A stretch of 64,000 nucleotides of DNA. It comes from Colocasia esculenta. Its lineage: Eukaryota; Streptophyta; Magnoliopsida; Alismatales; Araceae. Every line of letters starts with the position of its first letter. Position 1 is the first letter of the stretch. Below the pieces are notes generated by a model that was given only the letters and a program-made list of their open reading frames with translations, ran no database searches and was not told the DNA's origin. A program made the position numbers and the translations under genes. The stretch is taken from positions 64,296,961-64,360,960 of the forward strand of contig CM024760.1 of the NCBI GenBank assembly GCA_014218235.1, read 5' to 3'. Of the stretch, positions 34,244-49,200 are shown in pieces.

Positions 34244-34397
34244 TATTCATGTATGTTTACTCTTCATTTATTTTTACGTCAACACTTTATTTCACCCATT
34301 AGCTCTGGACTCTCCATATAACGTATGTATGGTACTTGAATGATGTGAGGGTGTGTTGGATTTTAACTCGGGACATGACATTTAATATGTAGGAAAA

Positions 34398-37300
34398 ATG
34401 TCGGAGAATCGGTCATGGATGTACCGTGGAATAGTGAATGGAGTTGTGACCGAGGAGTTTAAAGACGGAGTTGACAGTTTTATTGAGTTTGCATTAGTAA
34501 TACATCAGTAGCAGTTGATCCGATGGGTAACATCCGATGTCCGTGTTCGGCTTGTAAGAACAGAAAGTGGATATCGACATGGGATGTGCAGCATCATCTG
34601 TATACGAGAGGATTTGTTGGCCATTATGAGTTATGGTCGTGTCATGGTGAGTTGAATATTCAGTCGTCTGCACCAGCTAATTACTTTGCCTCCACAAGTA
34701 CGTACGTAGACATGGTTGTCGATGCTGCTGGTCCGGAGTTCAATATTCATGAAGATAAACAAATGAAGAAGTGCCGAATGATACAACTCAGAGATTTTAT
34801 CAGTTACTTCGAGATGCTGATGAAGCCATTATGGGATGGTTGTGAGAAGCATACACGGTTGTCTGCAGTGTCGTAGCTATTGAATTTGAAATCTGAATTT
34901 CATATGACGAGAGTTGTTTTGACGGCTTCTCTTACTGGTCAAGAGCATGCTTCCTCAATCAGAGAGGTTACCTGCTGACTTTTACCGTGCGAAGAAGATG
35001 GTGAATGATTTGGGGCTTGGTTTTATGAAAATTGATGCATGTCCGAATCACTGTATGCTGTACTACAAAGAGGATGCAGATAAGACATCATGCTGTATTT
35101 GTAAGTATGATAGGTTCAAGCCCAAGAGAGGGGACAAGTCAAAGCAGAAGGATGTTCCGTATAAGTCATTGCGGTACTTTCCTATCACACCCAGATTGCA
35201 GCGATTGTTCATGTCCTCGAGGACAGCTGGACATATGACATGGCATGCGGAAAGAGTCTGTCGCGACGAAGGTGAAATGAGTCATCCTGCCGATGGTGAA
35301 GCTTGGGCTCATTTTAGCCGTACTCATCCTTACTTCTCAAGGGATCCACGCAACGTACGGCTTGGTTTATGCACAGATGTTTTCAATCCTTTCGGAGGCT
35401 CGGTGGCATCTTACTCATGTTGGCCAGTATTCTTAACACCGTATAACCTTCCGCCAGGCATGTGCATGAAGCGTGAGAATCTGTTCCTTTCATTGCTGAT
35501 TCCGGGTCCAAAAAGTCCAGGAAAGAATATAGACATATATCTCAGACCGTTGATTGACGAGATGAAATTGTTATGGTCAGATGGTGTGGCAGTCTTATGA
35601 TGCATCCAGAAAACAGAATTTCAATATGAAGGCTGCATTAATGTGGACAATAAGTGACTTTCCAGCCTACGGCATGTTATCTGGCTGGAGCACACATGGA
35701 GGTTGGCATGTCCTTATTGCATGGAGGATTCTAAATCATTTGTGTGAAATCTGGGGGAAAATCTTGTTGGTTCGATTGTCATCGGCGGTTTCTACCCAGT
35801 GACCATCCTTTCCGAAAGCAAAAGGATTCTTTTATTAAAAATACAACTGTGATGGAGGAGGAAGATATGGAACGGGTGTCTGGTGGAAATATGGCGAGGC
35901 GGGTCTAGAACTTACCGACTGTAACACAACTGGCTGGTAGTACCCGACAAATCCCTGGCTTTGGGAAGGATCACAATTGGGTGAAGCAAAGCATTTTTGG
36001 GAATTGCCTTATTGGTCAACACTTTTGATACGTCATAACCTAGACGTCATGCATATAGAGAAGAATGTTTTTGATAATGTGTTCAACACAGTTATGGACG
36101 TCAAAGGTAAAACGAAGGATACATCAAGGCACGGGTCGATTTGAAAGTACTTTGCAATGTCCAGAACTAGAGCTACAGCATGTTCAAGGAAAAGTGGTGC
36201 AACCTAAAGCTGCATATGTGCTTGGGGCCAGACAGATTAAGGAAGTGTTGCAATGGTTAAAGCAATTGAGATTTCCGGATGGATATGTCTCGAATATTGC
36301 GCGTTGTGTAAATGTCAACGAGGGAAAAATAACGGAATGAAGAGTCATGACTGCCATGTTTTCATGTAAAGACTGATGCCTCTTGCTTTTCGTGAGTTGT
36401 TGCCGAAACAAATATGGGGAGCAATGACTGAGCTGAGTCAATTCTTCAGGATTTTATCTGCATCAGAACTCAAAATTCATGACTTGCAAAATATAGAGCA
36501 AAATATAATTCAGATAGTCTGCAAATTAAAGAAGATATTTCCTCCAGCATTCTTTGATTAAATGGAGCACCTGATCATCCATTTACCATATGAGGCAAGG
36601 GTCGGAGGACCAGTACAATTTCGATGGATGTATCCGTTTGAGAGGTATATTTCTACATCTCAATTTATTGCCATTACGACAATCTTTTATATTACTTATG
36701 TATGCATTTGAATTATTGTCGTAGGTGCATGCACGATCTTAAGATGAAAGTCCGTAACAAAGCACAAGTTGAGGGCTCCATTACTCAGGCGTACCTCATT
36801 GAGGAGATATCGAACTTCTGTTCGATGTACTTTGACACGGAAACGAACCCGACGCACTCACCTCCACGTAATGATGATGGTGGAGATTCTGAGGTGTCAG
36901 ACCGACTCTCTGTATTCAAGTGTGCCGGACGGGCGTTCGGATCTTCATCTACTCGCGCACTCCAAGACAGAGAGTTGGTAGCTGCGGAGATCTACGTGTT
37001 CATGAATTGCGAAGAACTAGACCCTTACATTCAGTAAGCTCTCCACGCTTATTCGTCATCATTTGCGTGCATTACTGCAGAACCTAACGGTTGTGTGACA
37101 TTTACATTGCAGAGAGTTTGACTCGGTCATATTGCGACGGAATCCACGTCTAACTGGACGTGCAGGTTGAAAAGGAACGAGAGAAGTCTTTTCCTACTTG
37201 GTTAAGATCTCGAGTATGTGTCTAATTATTTTGAAACATAAGTGTTATGTTTTTATGCAGACTGAGTTGAAGTCATTTATTCAATGTTTGTCTATTTATC

Positions 37301-37700
37301 TCATAATAGGTTGAACAAGGCTTCATTCCCGATTCTAGAGTACAACAGATTAGTTTTGGCCCCTCGAAGATTGTACGTGTCTATCCAGGCTACATTGTGA
37401 ATGGATACAGATTTCACACGAGAGATTATGGACGGAATAATCTACGATGAACAGCGGCGTATGTGTGAAGGGAAGTGCCTATAATGAAAATGAAATTGAC
37501 TATTATGGCATTCTCGAAGAAGTCATTGAACTGCAATTTTTGGGACAAGACAACAATGTATTTCTGTTCAAGTGTCATTGGTTTGACCCGACATCTATTC
37601 GTCATGACACACATATGGATTAATCGATGTGAAGCATAAGTCCAAATTGAGTACATATGAGCCATTCATCCTGGCGACACAAGCCCAACAAGTTTATTAT
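34398..37700 (+). pseudogene. CACTA TNP2-type transposase region of the giant element
   Basis: The start ATG at 34398 opens MSENRSWMYRGIVNGVVTEE, the Transpos_assoc domain, continued after a one-base frame change as NIRCPCSACKNRKW and LYTRGFVGHYELWSCHGE. The Transposase_21 core follows. It reads ERLPADFYRAKKMVNDLGLG, CPNHCMLYYKED, RYFPITPRLQRLF and NVRLGLCTDVFNPFG (34947-35600), then ALMWTISDFPAYGMLSGWS (35620-35700). DUF4218 reads GYVSNIARCVNVNEGKI, HDCHVF, FFRILSASEL and QFRWMYPFER, then YVFMNCEELDPYIQ (to 37036). DUF4216 reads YYGILEEVIELQFLGQDNNV and LFKCHWFDP (about 37430-37640), and an AQQVYY motif follows. All expected domains are present in order, but at least six frame changes and one stop (after LSAVS, 34874) interrupt them. 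Some may be uncorrected sequencing indels. Confidence 0.85.
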
Positions 37701-38365
37701 TCAAATATACATCCCTCAAATTAAGAGATTGGTGGGTTGCATGTAGAGTGAAATCAAGACTATTCCCTGAGTATGAGCTTCTCCCGACTGATGATGAGCT
37801 CGAAGGTGTTAATGATAACTTTTTCCAATCAGATCGGAGTGACGCACGAGAGTTGGCAGCTTCTACGCAGTACAATGTTCATGATATAAATGAAACAATT
37901 TCCTTACATAAGGATAACGAACAAGAAGAAGTTGACCCAAATGTCGCTGAGCGGGAGGTGGAGTCTGATGTGGAGGAAGACTCCCAGATGATGAGGATGA
38001 ATTCCAGGATGATGATGAAGATGATGCTGAATTAAACATGTCTTCAGCATCTGATGATGAATATAGATAATATACTGCATATTTTGTATGAAATTGGTGT
38101 TGTTGTTCATTACATGTTCATAATAAATTGCTACTTCTCAATTGAGTGCTGATGACTTGCTATATCTTTATTTGTATCAATAGAGATATGGTACGTGGAG
38201 GACGCAGTCGGAGGGTTGCCACGTCCGTTGGCAGAGGGACTGCCTCCGCGTCCACGTCTGCCTCCAGGTCCGCGACAGGTATATGCATATGTACACAAAA
38301 AACCATATGGGTATTATTGTGTTTATTTCAAATTCATAATTTCTAATGTGTATGAAATTTTGCAG

Positions 38366-38808
38366 GGACTGCCTCCCCGTCCACGCCCGTCCCCAGCGAC
38401 AGTATTTTTCTACATTGTTGTTTATTTGAAATTCATAATTTCTAATGTGTATGAAATTTTGCAGGGACTGCCTCCCCGTCCACGCCCGTCGTCCCAGCGA
38501 CAGGTAATTTTCTACATGTTTTTATTTGAAACATAATTTCTAATGTGTATGAAATTTTGCAGGGACTGCCTCCCCCCGTCCACGCCCGTTCCCAGCGACA
38601 GGTAATTTTCTACATTGTTGTTTATTTGAAATCATAATTTCAATGTGTATGAAATTTTCAGGGACTGCCTCCTGTCCACGCCCGTCGTCCCAGCGACAGG
38701 TAATTTTCTACATTATTGTTATTTGAATTCATAATTTCTAATGTGTATGAAATTTTGCAGGGAATGCCTCCCCGTCCACGCCACCTTCGTCTTCTTCCTC
38801 ACCACAAG
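38366..38808 (+). repeat. Tandem array of five mini-exons, each with its own intron
   Basis: Mini-exons at 38366-38402, 38465-38503, 38563-38601, 38662-38699 and 38761-38808 begin ggactgcctcc (the last begins ggaatgcctcc). The first four end in cagcgacag. Each is preceded by gaaattttgcag or a close variant, and three are followed by gtaattttctac. The unit is 98-99 bp. In most copies the exon is 39 bp, 13 codons, so copies can be added without loss of frame. The last copy diverges into an exon end accacaag followed by gtaaac. The first exon at 38188-38278 contains a related sequence and is the likely source. Confidence 0.88.
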
Positions 38809-40091
38809 GTAAACATATGTTTCAATAGATTAGTATGTTTGGTCTCTTGCAATTTATACAATAAAAGTGTACTAAATGTTTTCAACAAGGTGGAGAGCCA
38901 GCATCCAGCAGCTGAGGAGGGGCCTCAGCTACCACGACGACAACCATGCTGGATCTCAGGGTAAAGTTCATCATCTCAGTGTTACTGTATTTGTTATTTA
39001 GGATATACATTTCATGTAGAAAATTAATGTGGAATTGCAGGGGGAAGATAGATCCCAGTCCTGCTTCCGCTATATTACGACGTTGGTCCACGCACATATT
39101 GTGGATGCATGGAGAGACTTCCCGTGCCAGTCCGGGATTTATTATTTGACATGTTTACGGTATTTTTTTTTTTAGAAGAGTTGAAGTCATTTATTCAATT
39201 ATTATAATTTAGGTTTATTGCAGAACGTTGATTAATTTTATTTCTTTATAGCGGAGGTTCGCGTTCACGAGACCCGAGGATCTCCCTCGGGCTCGAGCCG
39301 TCTGGGAGATTACGGCCCAGACTAATTTAAGAAAGTCGATGTGGGAGGCACGGGACAAGGCAATCAGACCACAGGGAACCGGGATCCTATGGCTTGGGTG
39401 GATTACGGCCCGTTTGGCTGCGGACGCTATTGGAGTCCCTTTGCGCGCGTTGGGCTGCTGGACCATGGCAGCAGCGGTCACAGGCGGCAATACGCAACAG
39501 AGCAACTCAACCGGAGAAGAATGTGCATACTAGTGGATCCGTATCTTATGCGCCCACAGTAAAAAATGGTAAGTATTTTATTGTTCGATTCATATATACA
39601 TATGGATTATATTGTGAGACTAACTAATTTTGTTGAATTCTAAGCATCACGACCTGGAGCGTGCCCTACTTTCCGCGAGTTATTTGACTGGACTCATAAG
39701 CGGAAGGGGACGGATGACTATGTTACCGAGAGTGCCCGCACGATTGCTGTAAGTCAAGCTTTAAATTATGAATTCAATTATGATATTAAAGTAATTTGTT
39801 TTCAATAATTTAATTTTAAATTATTTTACAGGAGACGTACGACAGGACGATGGCGGAGCGCTACACAGAGGGCACTCCCCAGCCAGATTTGGATGCGGAC
39901 GCTTGGGTCGAGGCAGCGGGAGTGCCGAGGAAGGGTCGAGTGTACGGCTTTGGGGACAGCCTGGATACTCATCGAGTGTTGTCCTCATTGTCAGTTCGAT
40001 CGCTCCTCCGGCACACGCGAGTTCATCTTCTGCGCCGCCCGTCAGTGGTGTAGAGGACATTAGAGGCATCATTCGGGAGGAGCTACGTACA

Positions 40092-40196
40092 GAGCTACAG
40101 ACGCAGCGGGACGAGCTACAGACGCAGCGGGTAGAGCTACAGGCGCAGCAGGTAGAGATAGAGACGCAGCGGGTACAGCTACAGATGCAGTTCAGT
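40092..40196 (+). repeat. 21-bp repeat encoding coiled-coil heptads
   Basis: Five in-register 21-bp units (40092, 40113, 40134, 40155, 40176) encode ELQTQRD, ELQTQRV, ELQAQQV, EIETQRV and QLQMQFS, exact heptads of a coiled coil. Dimerisation is the likely role in the second CACTA protein. Confidence 0.85.
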
Positions 40197-40259
40197 GATA
40201 TGGTTCAGCAGTTCATGTCAATAATGCAGGGAGTACGCCCCACACAGCCAGCAGCTCAG

Positions 40260-43200
40260 GTCATATTGTATTAATTTCATATACTTAGGATTTGGCCGGG
40301 CGTCCAACACGACCGGGTGGGTTAAAGTAACGTGTAGAAACTGACGGAATCCAATTTGGATCCCCGGATTGGGTGGGGCATTCAAAGGACGATCTAAAAA
40401 CACGGTCAACCATATATAAATGGTTAAAACACGCAAACCGGGGGTCCAAAATCCCAAATAGGGATCGGATCGGCGTGCCGTTTTCTCACGACACGACGGG
40501 TGGTGTTAAAGTGACGTGTGGGAACAGACGGAATTCAATTTGGATCTCCGGATTGGGTTGGGCATTCAAAAGACGGATCTAAAAACACCCAAGTATATAT
40601 AAAAGGTTAAAACACACAACCCGGGGTCCAAAATCCCAAATAGGGATCGGATCGACGTGCCGTTTTCTCCGACATGACTGGGGGGTTAAAGTGACGTGTA
40701 GCAACTGACGGAATCCAATTTGGATCCCCGGATTGGGTTGGGCATTCAATGGACGGATCTAAAAACACGGCCAAGCATATATAAATGGTCAAAACACGCA
40801 ACCCGGGGGTCCAAAATCCCAAATAGAGATCGGATCGGCGTGCCGTTTTCTCCGACACGACCGGGTGGGTTAAAGTGACGTGTGGGAACTGACGGAATCC
40901 AATTTGGATCTCCGAATTGGGTTGGGCATTCAAAGGACGGATCTAAAAACACCAAGTATATATAAAGCGTCAAAACACACAACCCGGGGGTCCAAAATCC
41001 CAAATAGGGATCGGATCGATGTGCCGTTTCTCCGACACGACCGGGTGGGTTAAAGTGACGTGTAGAAACTGACGGAATCCAATTTGGATCCCCGGATTGG
41101 GTTGGCATTCAAAGGACCGATCTAAAAACACGGTCAACCATATATAAATGGTTAAAACACGCAACCCGGGGGTCCAAAATCCCAATAGGGATCGGATCGG
41201 CGTGCCGTTTTCTCTGACACCGACCGGGTGGTTAAGTGACGTGTGGGAACTGACGGAATCCAATTTGGATCTCCGGATGGGTTGGGCATTCAAAAGCGGA
41301 TCTAAAAACACCCAAGCATATATAAATGGTCAAACACGCAACCCGGGGGTCCAAATCCCAAATAGAGGATCGGATCGGCGTGCCGTTTTCTCCGACACGA
41401 CCGGGTGGGTTAAAGTGACGTGTGGGAACTGACGGAATCCAATTTGGATCCGGATAGGTTGGGTGTCAAAGGACGGATCTAAAAACACCCAAGTATATAT
41501 AAAGCGTCAAAACAACAACCCGGGGGTCCAAATCCCAAATAGGGATCGGATCGACGTGCCGTTTTCTCCGACACGACCGGGTGGGTTAAAGTGACGTGTA
41601 GAAAACTGACGGAATCCAATTTGGATCCCCAGATTGGGTTGGGCATTCAAAGGAACGATCTAAAAAACACGGTCAACCATATATAAATGGTTAAAACACG
41701 CAACCCGGGGTCCAAAATCCGAATAGGGATCGGGCGAGTGCCGTTCTCTCCGACACGACGGTGGGTTAAAGTGACGTGTGGGAACTGACGGAATCCAATT
41801 TGGATCTCCGGATTGGGTTGGGCATTCAAAGACGGATCTAAAAACACCCCAAGTATATATAAAAGGTTAAAACACCAACCCGGGGGTCCAAAATCCCAAA
41901 TAGGGATCGGATCGACGTGCCGTTTTCTCCGACACGACCGTGGGTTAAAAAGTGACTGTAGAAAACGACGGAATCCATTTGGATCTCTGGATTGGTTGGG
42001 CATTCATGGACGGATCTAAAAACACGGCCAAGCATATATAAATGGTCAAAACACGCAACCTGGGGGTCCAAAATCCAAATAGAGATCGGATCGGCGTGCC
42101 GTTTTCTCCGACACGACACCGGTGGGTTTAAAGTGACGTGTTGGAACTGACGGAATCCATTTGGATCTCCGGATTGGGTTGGGCATTCAAAGGACGGATC
42201 TAAAAACACCCAAGTATATAAAGCGTCAAAACACACAACCCGGGGGTCCAAAAATCCCAAATAGGGATCGGATCGACGTGCCGTTTTCTCGACACGACCG
42301 GGTGGGTTAAAGTGACGTGTGGAAACTGACTTCCAATTGGAGGATTGGGTTGGGCATTCAAAGGACCGATCTAAAAACACGGTCAACCATATATAAAAAT
42401 GGTTAAAACACGCAACCCGGGGTCCAAAATCCCAAATAGGGATCGGATCGGCGTGCCGTTTTTCTCCGACACGACCGGGTGGGTTACAGTGACGTGTGGG
42501 AACTGACGGAATCCAATTTGGATCTCCGGATTGGTTGGGCATTCAAAGACGGATCTAAAAACACCCAAGCATATATAAATGTCAAAACACCAACCCGGGG
42601 GTCCAAAATCCAAATAGAGATCGGATCGGCGTGCCGTTTTCTCCGACACGACCGGGGGGGTTAAAGTGATGTGTGGGAACTGACGGAATCCAATTTGGAT
42701 CTCCGGATTGGGTTGGGCATTCAAAGGACGGATCTAAAAACACCCAAGTATATATAAAGCGTCAAAAACACAAACCGGGGGTCCAAAATCCCAATAGGGA
42801 TCGGATCGACGTGCGTTTTCTCCGACACGACCGGGTGGGTTAAAGTGACGTGTAGAAACTGACGGAATCCAATTTGGATCCCCGGATTGGGTTGGGCATT
42901 CAAAGACCGATCTAAAAACACGGTCAACCATATATAATGGTTAAAACACGCAACCCGGGGGTCCAAAATCCCAAATAGGGATCGGATAGGCGTGCCGTTT
43001 TCTCCGACACGACCGGGTGGGTTAAAGTGACGTGTGGGAACTGACGGAATCCAATTTGGATCTCCGGATTGGGTTGGGCATTCAAAAGACGGATCTAAAA
43101 ACACCCAAGTATATATAAAAGGTTAAAACACACAACCCGGGGGTCCAAAATCCCAAATATGGATCGGATCGACGTGCCGTTTTCTCCGACACGACCGGGT

Positions 43201-46200
43201 GGGTTAAAGTGACGTGTAGAAACTGACGGAATCCAATTTGGATCTCTAGATTGGGTTGGGCATTCAAAGGACGGAACTAAAACACGGCCAAGCATATATA
43301 AATGGTCAAAACACGCAACCCGGGGGTCCAAATCCCAAATAGAGATCGGATCGGCGTGCCGTTTTCTCCGACACGACCGGGTGGGTAAAGTGACGTGTGG
43401 GAACTGACGGAATCCAATTTGGATCTCCGAATTGGGTTGGGCATTCAAAGGACGGATAAAAACACCCAAGTATATATAAAGCGTCAAAACACACAACCGG
43501 GGGTCCAAAATCCCAAATAGGGATCGGATCGACGTGCCGTTTTCTCCGACACGACCGGTGGGTTAAAGTGACGTGTAGAAACTGACGGAATCCAATTTGG
43601 ATCCCGGATTGGGTTGGGCATTCAAGGACCGATCTAAAAACACGGTCAACCATATATAAATGGTTAAAACACGCAACCCGGGGTCCAAAATCCCAAATAG
43701 GGATCGGATCGGCGTGCCGTTTTCTCCGACACGACCGTGGGTTTAAAGTGACGTGTGGGAACTGACGGAATCCAATTTGGATCTCCGGATTGGGTTGGCA
43801 TTCAAAGACGATCTAAAAACACCCAAGCATATATAAATGGTCAAAACACGCAACCCGGGGGTCCAAAATCCAAATAGAGATCGGATCGGCGTGCCGTTTT
43901 CTCCGACACGACCGGGTGGGTTAAAGTGACGTGTGGGAACTGACGGAATCCAATTTGGATCTCCGGATTGGGTTGGGCATTCAAAGACGGATCTAAAAAC
44001 ACCCAAGTATATATAAAGCGTCAAAACACACCAACCGGGGGTCCAAAATCCCAAATAGGGATCGGATCGACGTGCCGTTTTTCTCCGACACGACCGGGTG
44101 GGTTAAAGTGACGTGTAGAAACTGACGGAATCCAATTTGGATCCCCGGATTGGTTGGGCATTCAAAGGACGATCTAAAACAACGGTCAACCATATATAAA
44201 TGGTTAAACACGCAACCGGGGGTCCAAATCCCAAATAGGGATCGGATCGGCGTGCCGTTTTCTCCGACACGACCGGGTGGGTTAAAGTGACGTGTGGGAA
44301 CTGACAGAATCCAATTTGGATCTCCGGATTGGGTTGGGCATTCAAAAGACGGATCTAAAACACCCAAGTATATATAAAGGTTCAAAACACAACCCGGGGG
44401 TCCAAATCCCAATAGGATCGGATCGACGTGCCGTTTTCTCCGACCACGACCGGTGGGTTAAGGGACGTGTGGAACTGACGGAATCCAATTTGGATCTCCG
44501 GATTGGGTTGGGCATTCAAGGACGGATCTAAAAACACCCAAGCATATATAAAGGTCAAAACACGCAACACCGGGGGTCCAAAATCCAAAATAGGGATCGG
44601 ATCGACGTGCCGTTTCCTCCGACACGACGGGTGGGTTAAAGTGACGTGTAGGAACTGACGGAATCCAATTGGATCTCCGGATTGGGTTGGGCATTCAAAG
44701 GACGGATCTAAAAACACCCAGTATATATAAAGCGTCAAAACACACAACCCGGGGGTCCAAAATCCCAAATAGGGATCGGATCGACGTGCCGTTTTTTCCG
44801 ACACGACCGGGGGGTGTTTAAAGTGACGTGTGGGAAACTGACAAATCCAATTTGGATCCCGGATTGGGTTGGCATTCAAAGACGGATCTAAAAACACCCA
44901 AGTATATATAAGGTTTAAACTGCAACCGGGGGTCCAAAATCCCAAACTGGAGGTACAAAGAGATCGACGTGCCGTTTTCTCCGACACGACCGGTGTGGGT
45001 GGTTAAAGTGACGTGTGGGAACTGACGGAATCCATTTGGATCTCCGGATTGGGTGGGCATTCAAAGGACGGATCTAAAACACCCAAGCATATATAAATGT
45101 CAAAACACGCAAACCCGGGGGTCCAAAATCCAAATAGATCGGATCGGCGTGCCGTTTTCTCCGACACGACCGGGTGGGTTAAAGTGACGTGTGGGAACTG
45201 ACGGAATCCAATTTGGATCTCTGGATTGGGTTGGGCATTCAAAGGACGGATCTAAAAACACCCAAGTATATATAAAGCGTCAAAACACACAACCCGGGGG
45301 TCCAAAATCCCAATAGGGATCGATCGACGTGCGTTTTCTCCGACACGACCGGGTGGGTTAAGTGACGTGTAGAAACTGACGGAATCCAATTTGGATCCCC
45401 GGATTGGGTTGGGCATTCAAAGGACACGATCTAAAAAACACGGTCAACCATATATAAATGGTTTAAAACACGCAACCCGGGGGTCCAAAATCCCAAATAG
45501 GGATCGGTCGGTGCCGTTTTCTCCGACACGACCGGGTGGTTTAAAGTGACGTGTGGGAACTGACGGAATCCAATTTGGATCTCCGGATTGGGTTGGGCAT
45601 TCAAAGGACGGATCTAAAAACACCCAAGCATATATAAATGGTCAAAACACGCAACCCGGGGGTCCAAAATCCCAAATAGAGATCGGATCGGCGTGCCGTT
45701 TTCTCCGACACGACCGGGTGGGTTAAAGTGACGTGTGGGAACTGACGGAATCCATTTGGATCTCCGGATTGGGTTGGGCATTCAAAGGACGGATCTAAAA
45801 ACACCCAAGTATATATAAAGCGTCAAAACACACAACCCGGGGGTCCAAAATCCCAAATAGGGATCGGATCGACGTGCCGTTTTCTCCGACACGACCGGGT
45901 GGGTTAAAGTGACGTGTAGAAACTGACAGAATCCAATTTGGATCCCCGGATTGGGTTGGGCATTCAAAGGACGATCTAAAAACACGGTCAACCATATAAA
46001 ATGGTTAAAACACGCAACCCGGGGTCCAAAATCCCAAATAGGGATCGGATCGGCGTGCCGTTTTCTCCGACACGACCGGGTGGGTTAACAGTGACGTGTG
46101 GGAACTGACGGAATCCAATTTGGATCCCGGATTGGGTTGGGCATTCAAAAGACGGATCTAAAAACACCCCAGCATATATAAATGGTCAAAACACACAACC

Positions 46201-49200
46201 CGGGGGTCCAAAATCCCAAATAGGGATCGGATCGACGTGCCGTTTTCTCCGACACGACCGGTGGGTTAAAGTGACGTGTGGAACTGACGGAATCCAATTT
46301 GGATCTCTAGATTGGGTTGGGCATTCAAAGGACGGATCTAAAAACAACCAAGTATATATAAAGCGTCAAAACACACAACCCGGGGTCCAAAATCCCAAAT
46401 AGGGATCGGATCGACGTGCCGTTTTCTCCGACACGACCGGGAGGGTTAAAGTGACGGTAGAAAACTGACGGAATCCAATTTGGATCCCCGGATTGGGTTG
46501 GGCATTCAAAGGACGGATCTAAAAACACGGCAAGTATATATAAAGGTCAAAACACACAACCCGGGGGTCCAAAATCCCAAATAGGGATCGGATCGGCGTG
46601 CCGTTTTCTCCGACACGACCGGGTGGGTTAAAGTGACTGTGGGAACGACGGAATCCAATTTGGATCCCCGGATTGGGTTGGGCATTCAAAGGACGATCTA
46701 AAAACACCCAAGTATATAATAAATGGTCAAAACACACAACCCGGGGGTCCAAAATCCCAATAGGGATCGGATCGACGTGCCGTTTTCTCCGACACGACCG
46801 GGTGGGTTAAAGTGACGTGTGGGAACTGACGGAATCCATTTGGATCTCCGGATTGGGTTGGGCATTCAAAGGACGGATCTAAAAACACCCAAGCATATAT
46901 AATGGTCAAAACACGCAACCCGGGGGTCCAAAATCCCAAATAGAGATCGGATCGGCGTGCCGTTTTCTCCGACACGACCGGGTGGGTTAAGTGACGTGTG
47001 GGAACTGACGGAATCCAATTTGGATCTCCGATTGGGTTGGGCATTCAAGGACGGATCTAAAAACACCCAAGTATATATAAAGCGTCAAAACACACAACCC
47101 GGGGGTCCAAAATCCCAAATAGGGATCGGATCGACGTGCCGTTTTCTCCGACACGACCGGGTGGGTTAAAGTGACGTGTAGAAACTGACGGAATCCAATT
47201 TGGATCCCGGATTGGGTTGGGCATTCAAAGGACCGATCTAAAAACACGGTCAACCATATAAATGGTTTAAAACACGCAACCCGGGGTCCAAAATCCCAAA
47301 TAGGGATCGGATCGGCGTGCCGTTTTCTCTGACACGACCCGGTGGGTTAAAGTGACGTGTGGAACTGACGGAATCCATTTGGATCTCCGGATTGGGTGGG
47401 CATTCAAAAGACGGATCTAAAAACACCAAGCATATATAATGGTCAAAACCGCAACCCGGGGTCCAAATCCAAATAGAGATCGGATCGGCGTGCCGTTTTC
47501 TCCGACACGACCGGGTGGTTAAAGTGACGTGTGGGAACTGACGGAATCCAATTTGGATCTCCGGATTGGGTTGGGCATTCAAAGGACGGATCTAAAAACA
47601 CCCAAGTATATATAAAGCGTCAAAAACACAAACCGGGGGTCCAAAATCCCAAATAGGGATCGGATCGACGTGCCGTTTTCTCCGACACGACCGGGGGTTT
47701 TAAAGTGACGTGTAAAACTGACGGAATCCAATTTGGATCCCGGATTGGGTTGGGCATTCAAGGACGGATCTAAAAACACGGTCAAGCATATATAAATGGT
47801 CAAAACACGCAACCCGGGGTCCAAAATCCCAAATAGGGATCGGATCGGGTGCCGTTTTCTCCGACACGACCGGGTGGTTAAAGTGACGTGTGGAACTGAC
47901 GGAATCCAATTTGGATCTCCGGATTGGGTTGGGCATTCAAAAGACGGATCTAAAAACACCCAAGTATATAAATGGTCAAAACACACAACCCGGGGGTCCA
48001 AAATCCAAATAGGATCGGATCGACGTGCCGTTTTCTCTCCGACACGATCGGGTGGGTTAAAGTGACGTGTGGAAACTGACGGAATCCAATTTGGATCTCC
48101 CGGATTGGGTTGGGCATTCAAAGGACGGATCTAAAAACACCCAAGTATATATAAATGTCAAACAAACACCCGGGGTCCAAAATCCAAATAGGGATCGGAT
48201 CGACGTGCGTTTTCTCCGACACGACCGGGTGGGTTAGTGACGTGTAGAAACTGACGGAATCCAATTTGGATCTCCGGATGGGTTGGGCATTCAAAGGACG
48301 ATCTAAAAACACCCAAGCATATATAAATGGTCAAAACACGCAACCGGGGGGTCCAAAATCCAAATAGGGATCGGATCGGCGTGCCGTTTTCTCCGACACG
48401 ACCGGTGGGTTAAAGTGACGTGTGGGAACTGACGGAATCCAATTTGGATCTCCGGATTGGGTTGGGCATTCAAAGACGGATCTAAAAACACCCAGTATAT
48501 ATAAAAGGTTAAAACACACAACCCGGGGGTCCAAAATCCCAAATAGGGATCGGATCGACGTGCCGTTTTCTCCGACACGACCGGGTGGGTTAAAGTGACG
48601 TGTAGAAACTGACGGAATCCAATTTGGATCTCCGGATTGGGTTGGGCATTCAAAGGACGGATCTAAAAACGGCCAACATATATAAATGGTCAAAACACGC
48701 AACCTGGGGTCCAAAATCCAAAATAGGGATCGGATCGGCGTGCCGTTTTCTCCGACACGACCGGGTGGGTAAAGTGACGTGTTGGAACTGACGGAATCCA
48801 ATTTGGATCTCCGGATTGGGTTGGGCATTCAAAGGACGGATCTAAAAACACCCAAGTATATATAAGCGTCAAAACACACAACCCGGGGGTCCAAATCCCA
48901 AATAGGGATCGGATCGACGTGCCGTTTTCTCCGACACGACCGGTGGGGTTAAAGTGACGTGTAGAACTGACGGAATCCAATTTGGATCCCCGGATTGGGT
49001 TGGGCATTCAAGGACCGATCTAAAACACGGCCAAGCATATATAATGTTAAAAACACGCAACCCGGGGGTCCAAAATCCCAAATAGGGATCGGATCGGCGT
49101 GCCGTTTTCTCCGACACGACCGGGTGGGTTAAAGTGACGTGTGGGAACTGACGGAATCCAATTTGGATCTCCGGATTGGGTTGGGCATTCAAAGGACGGA

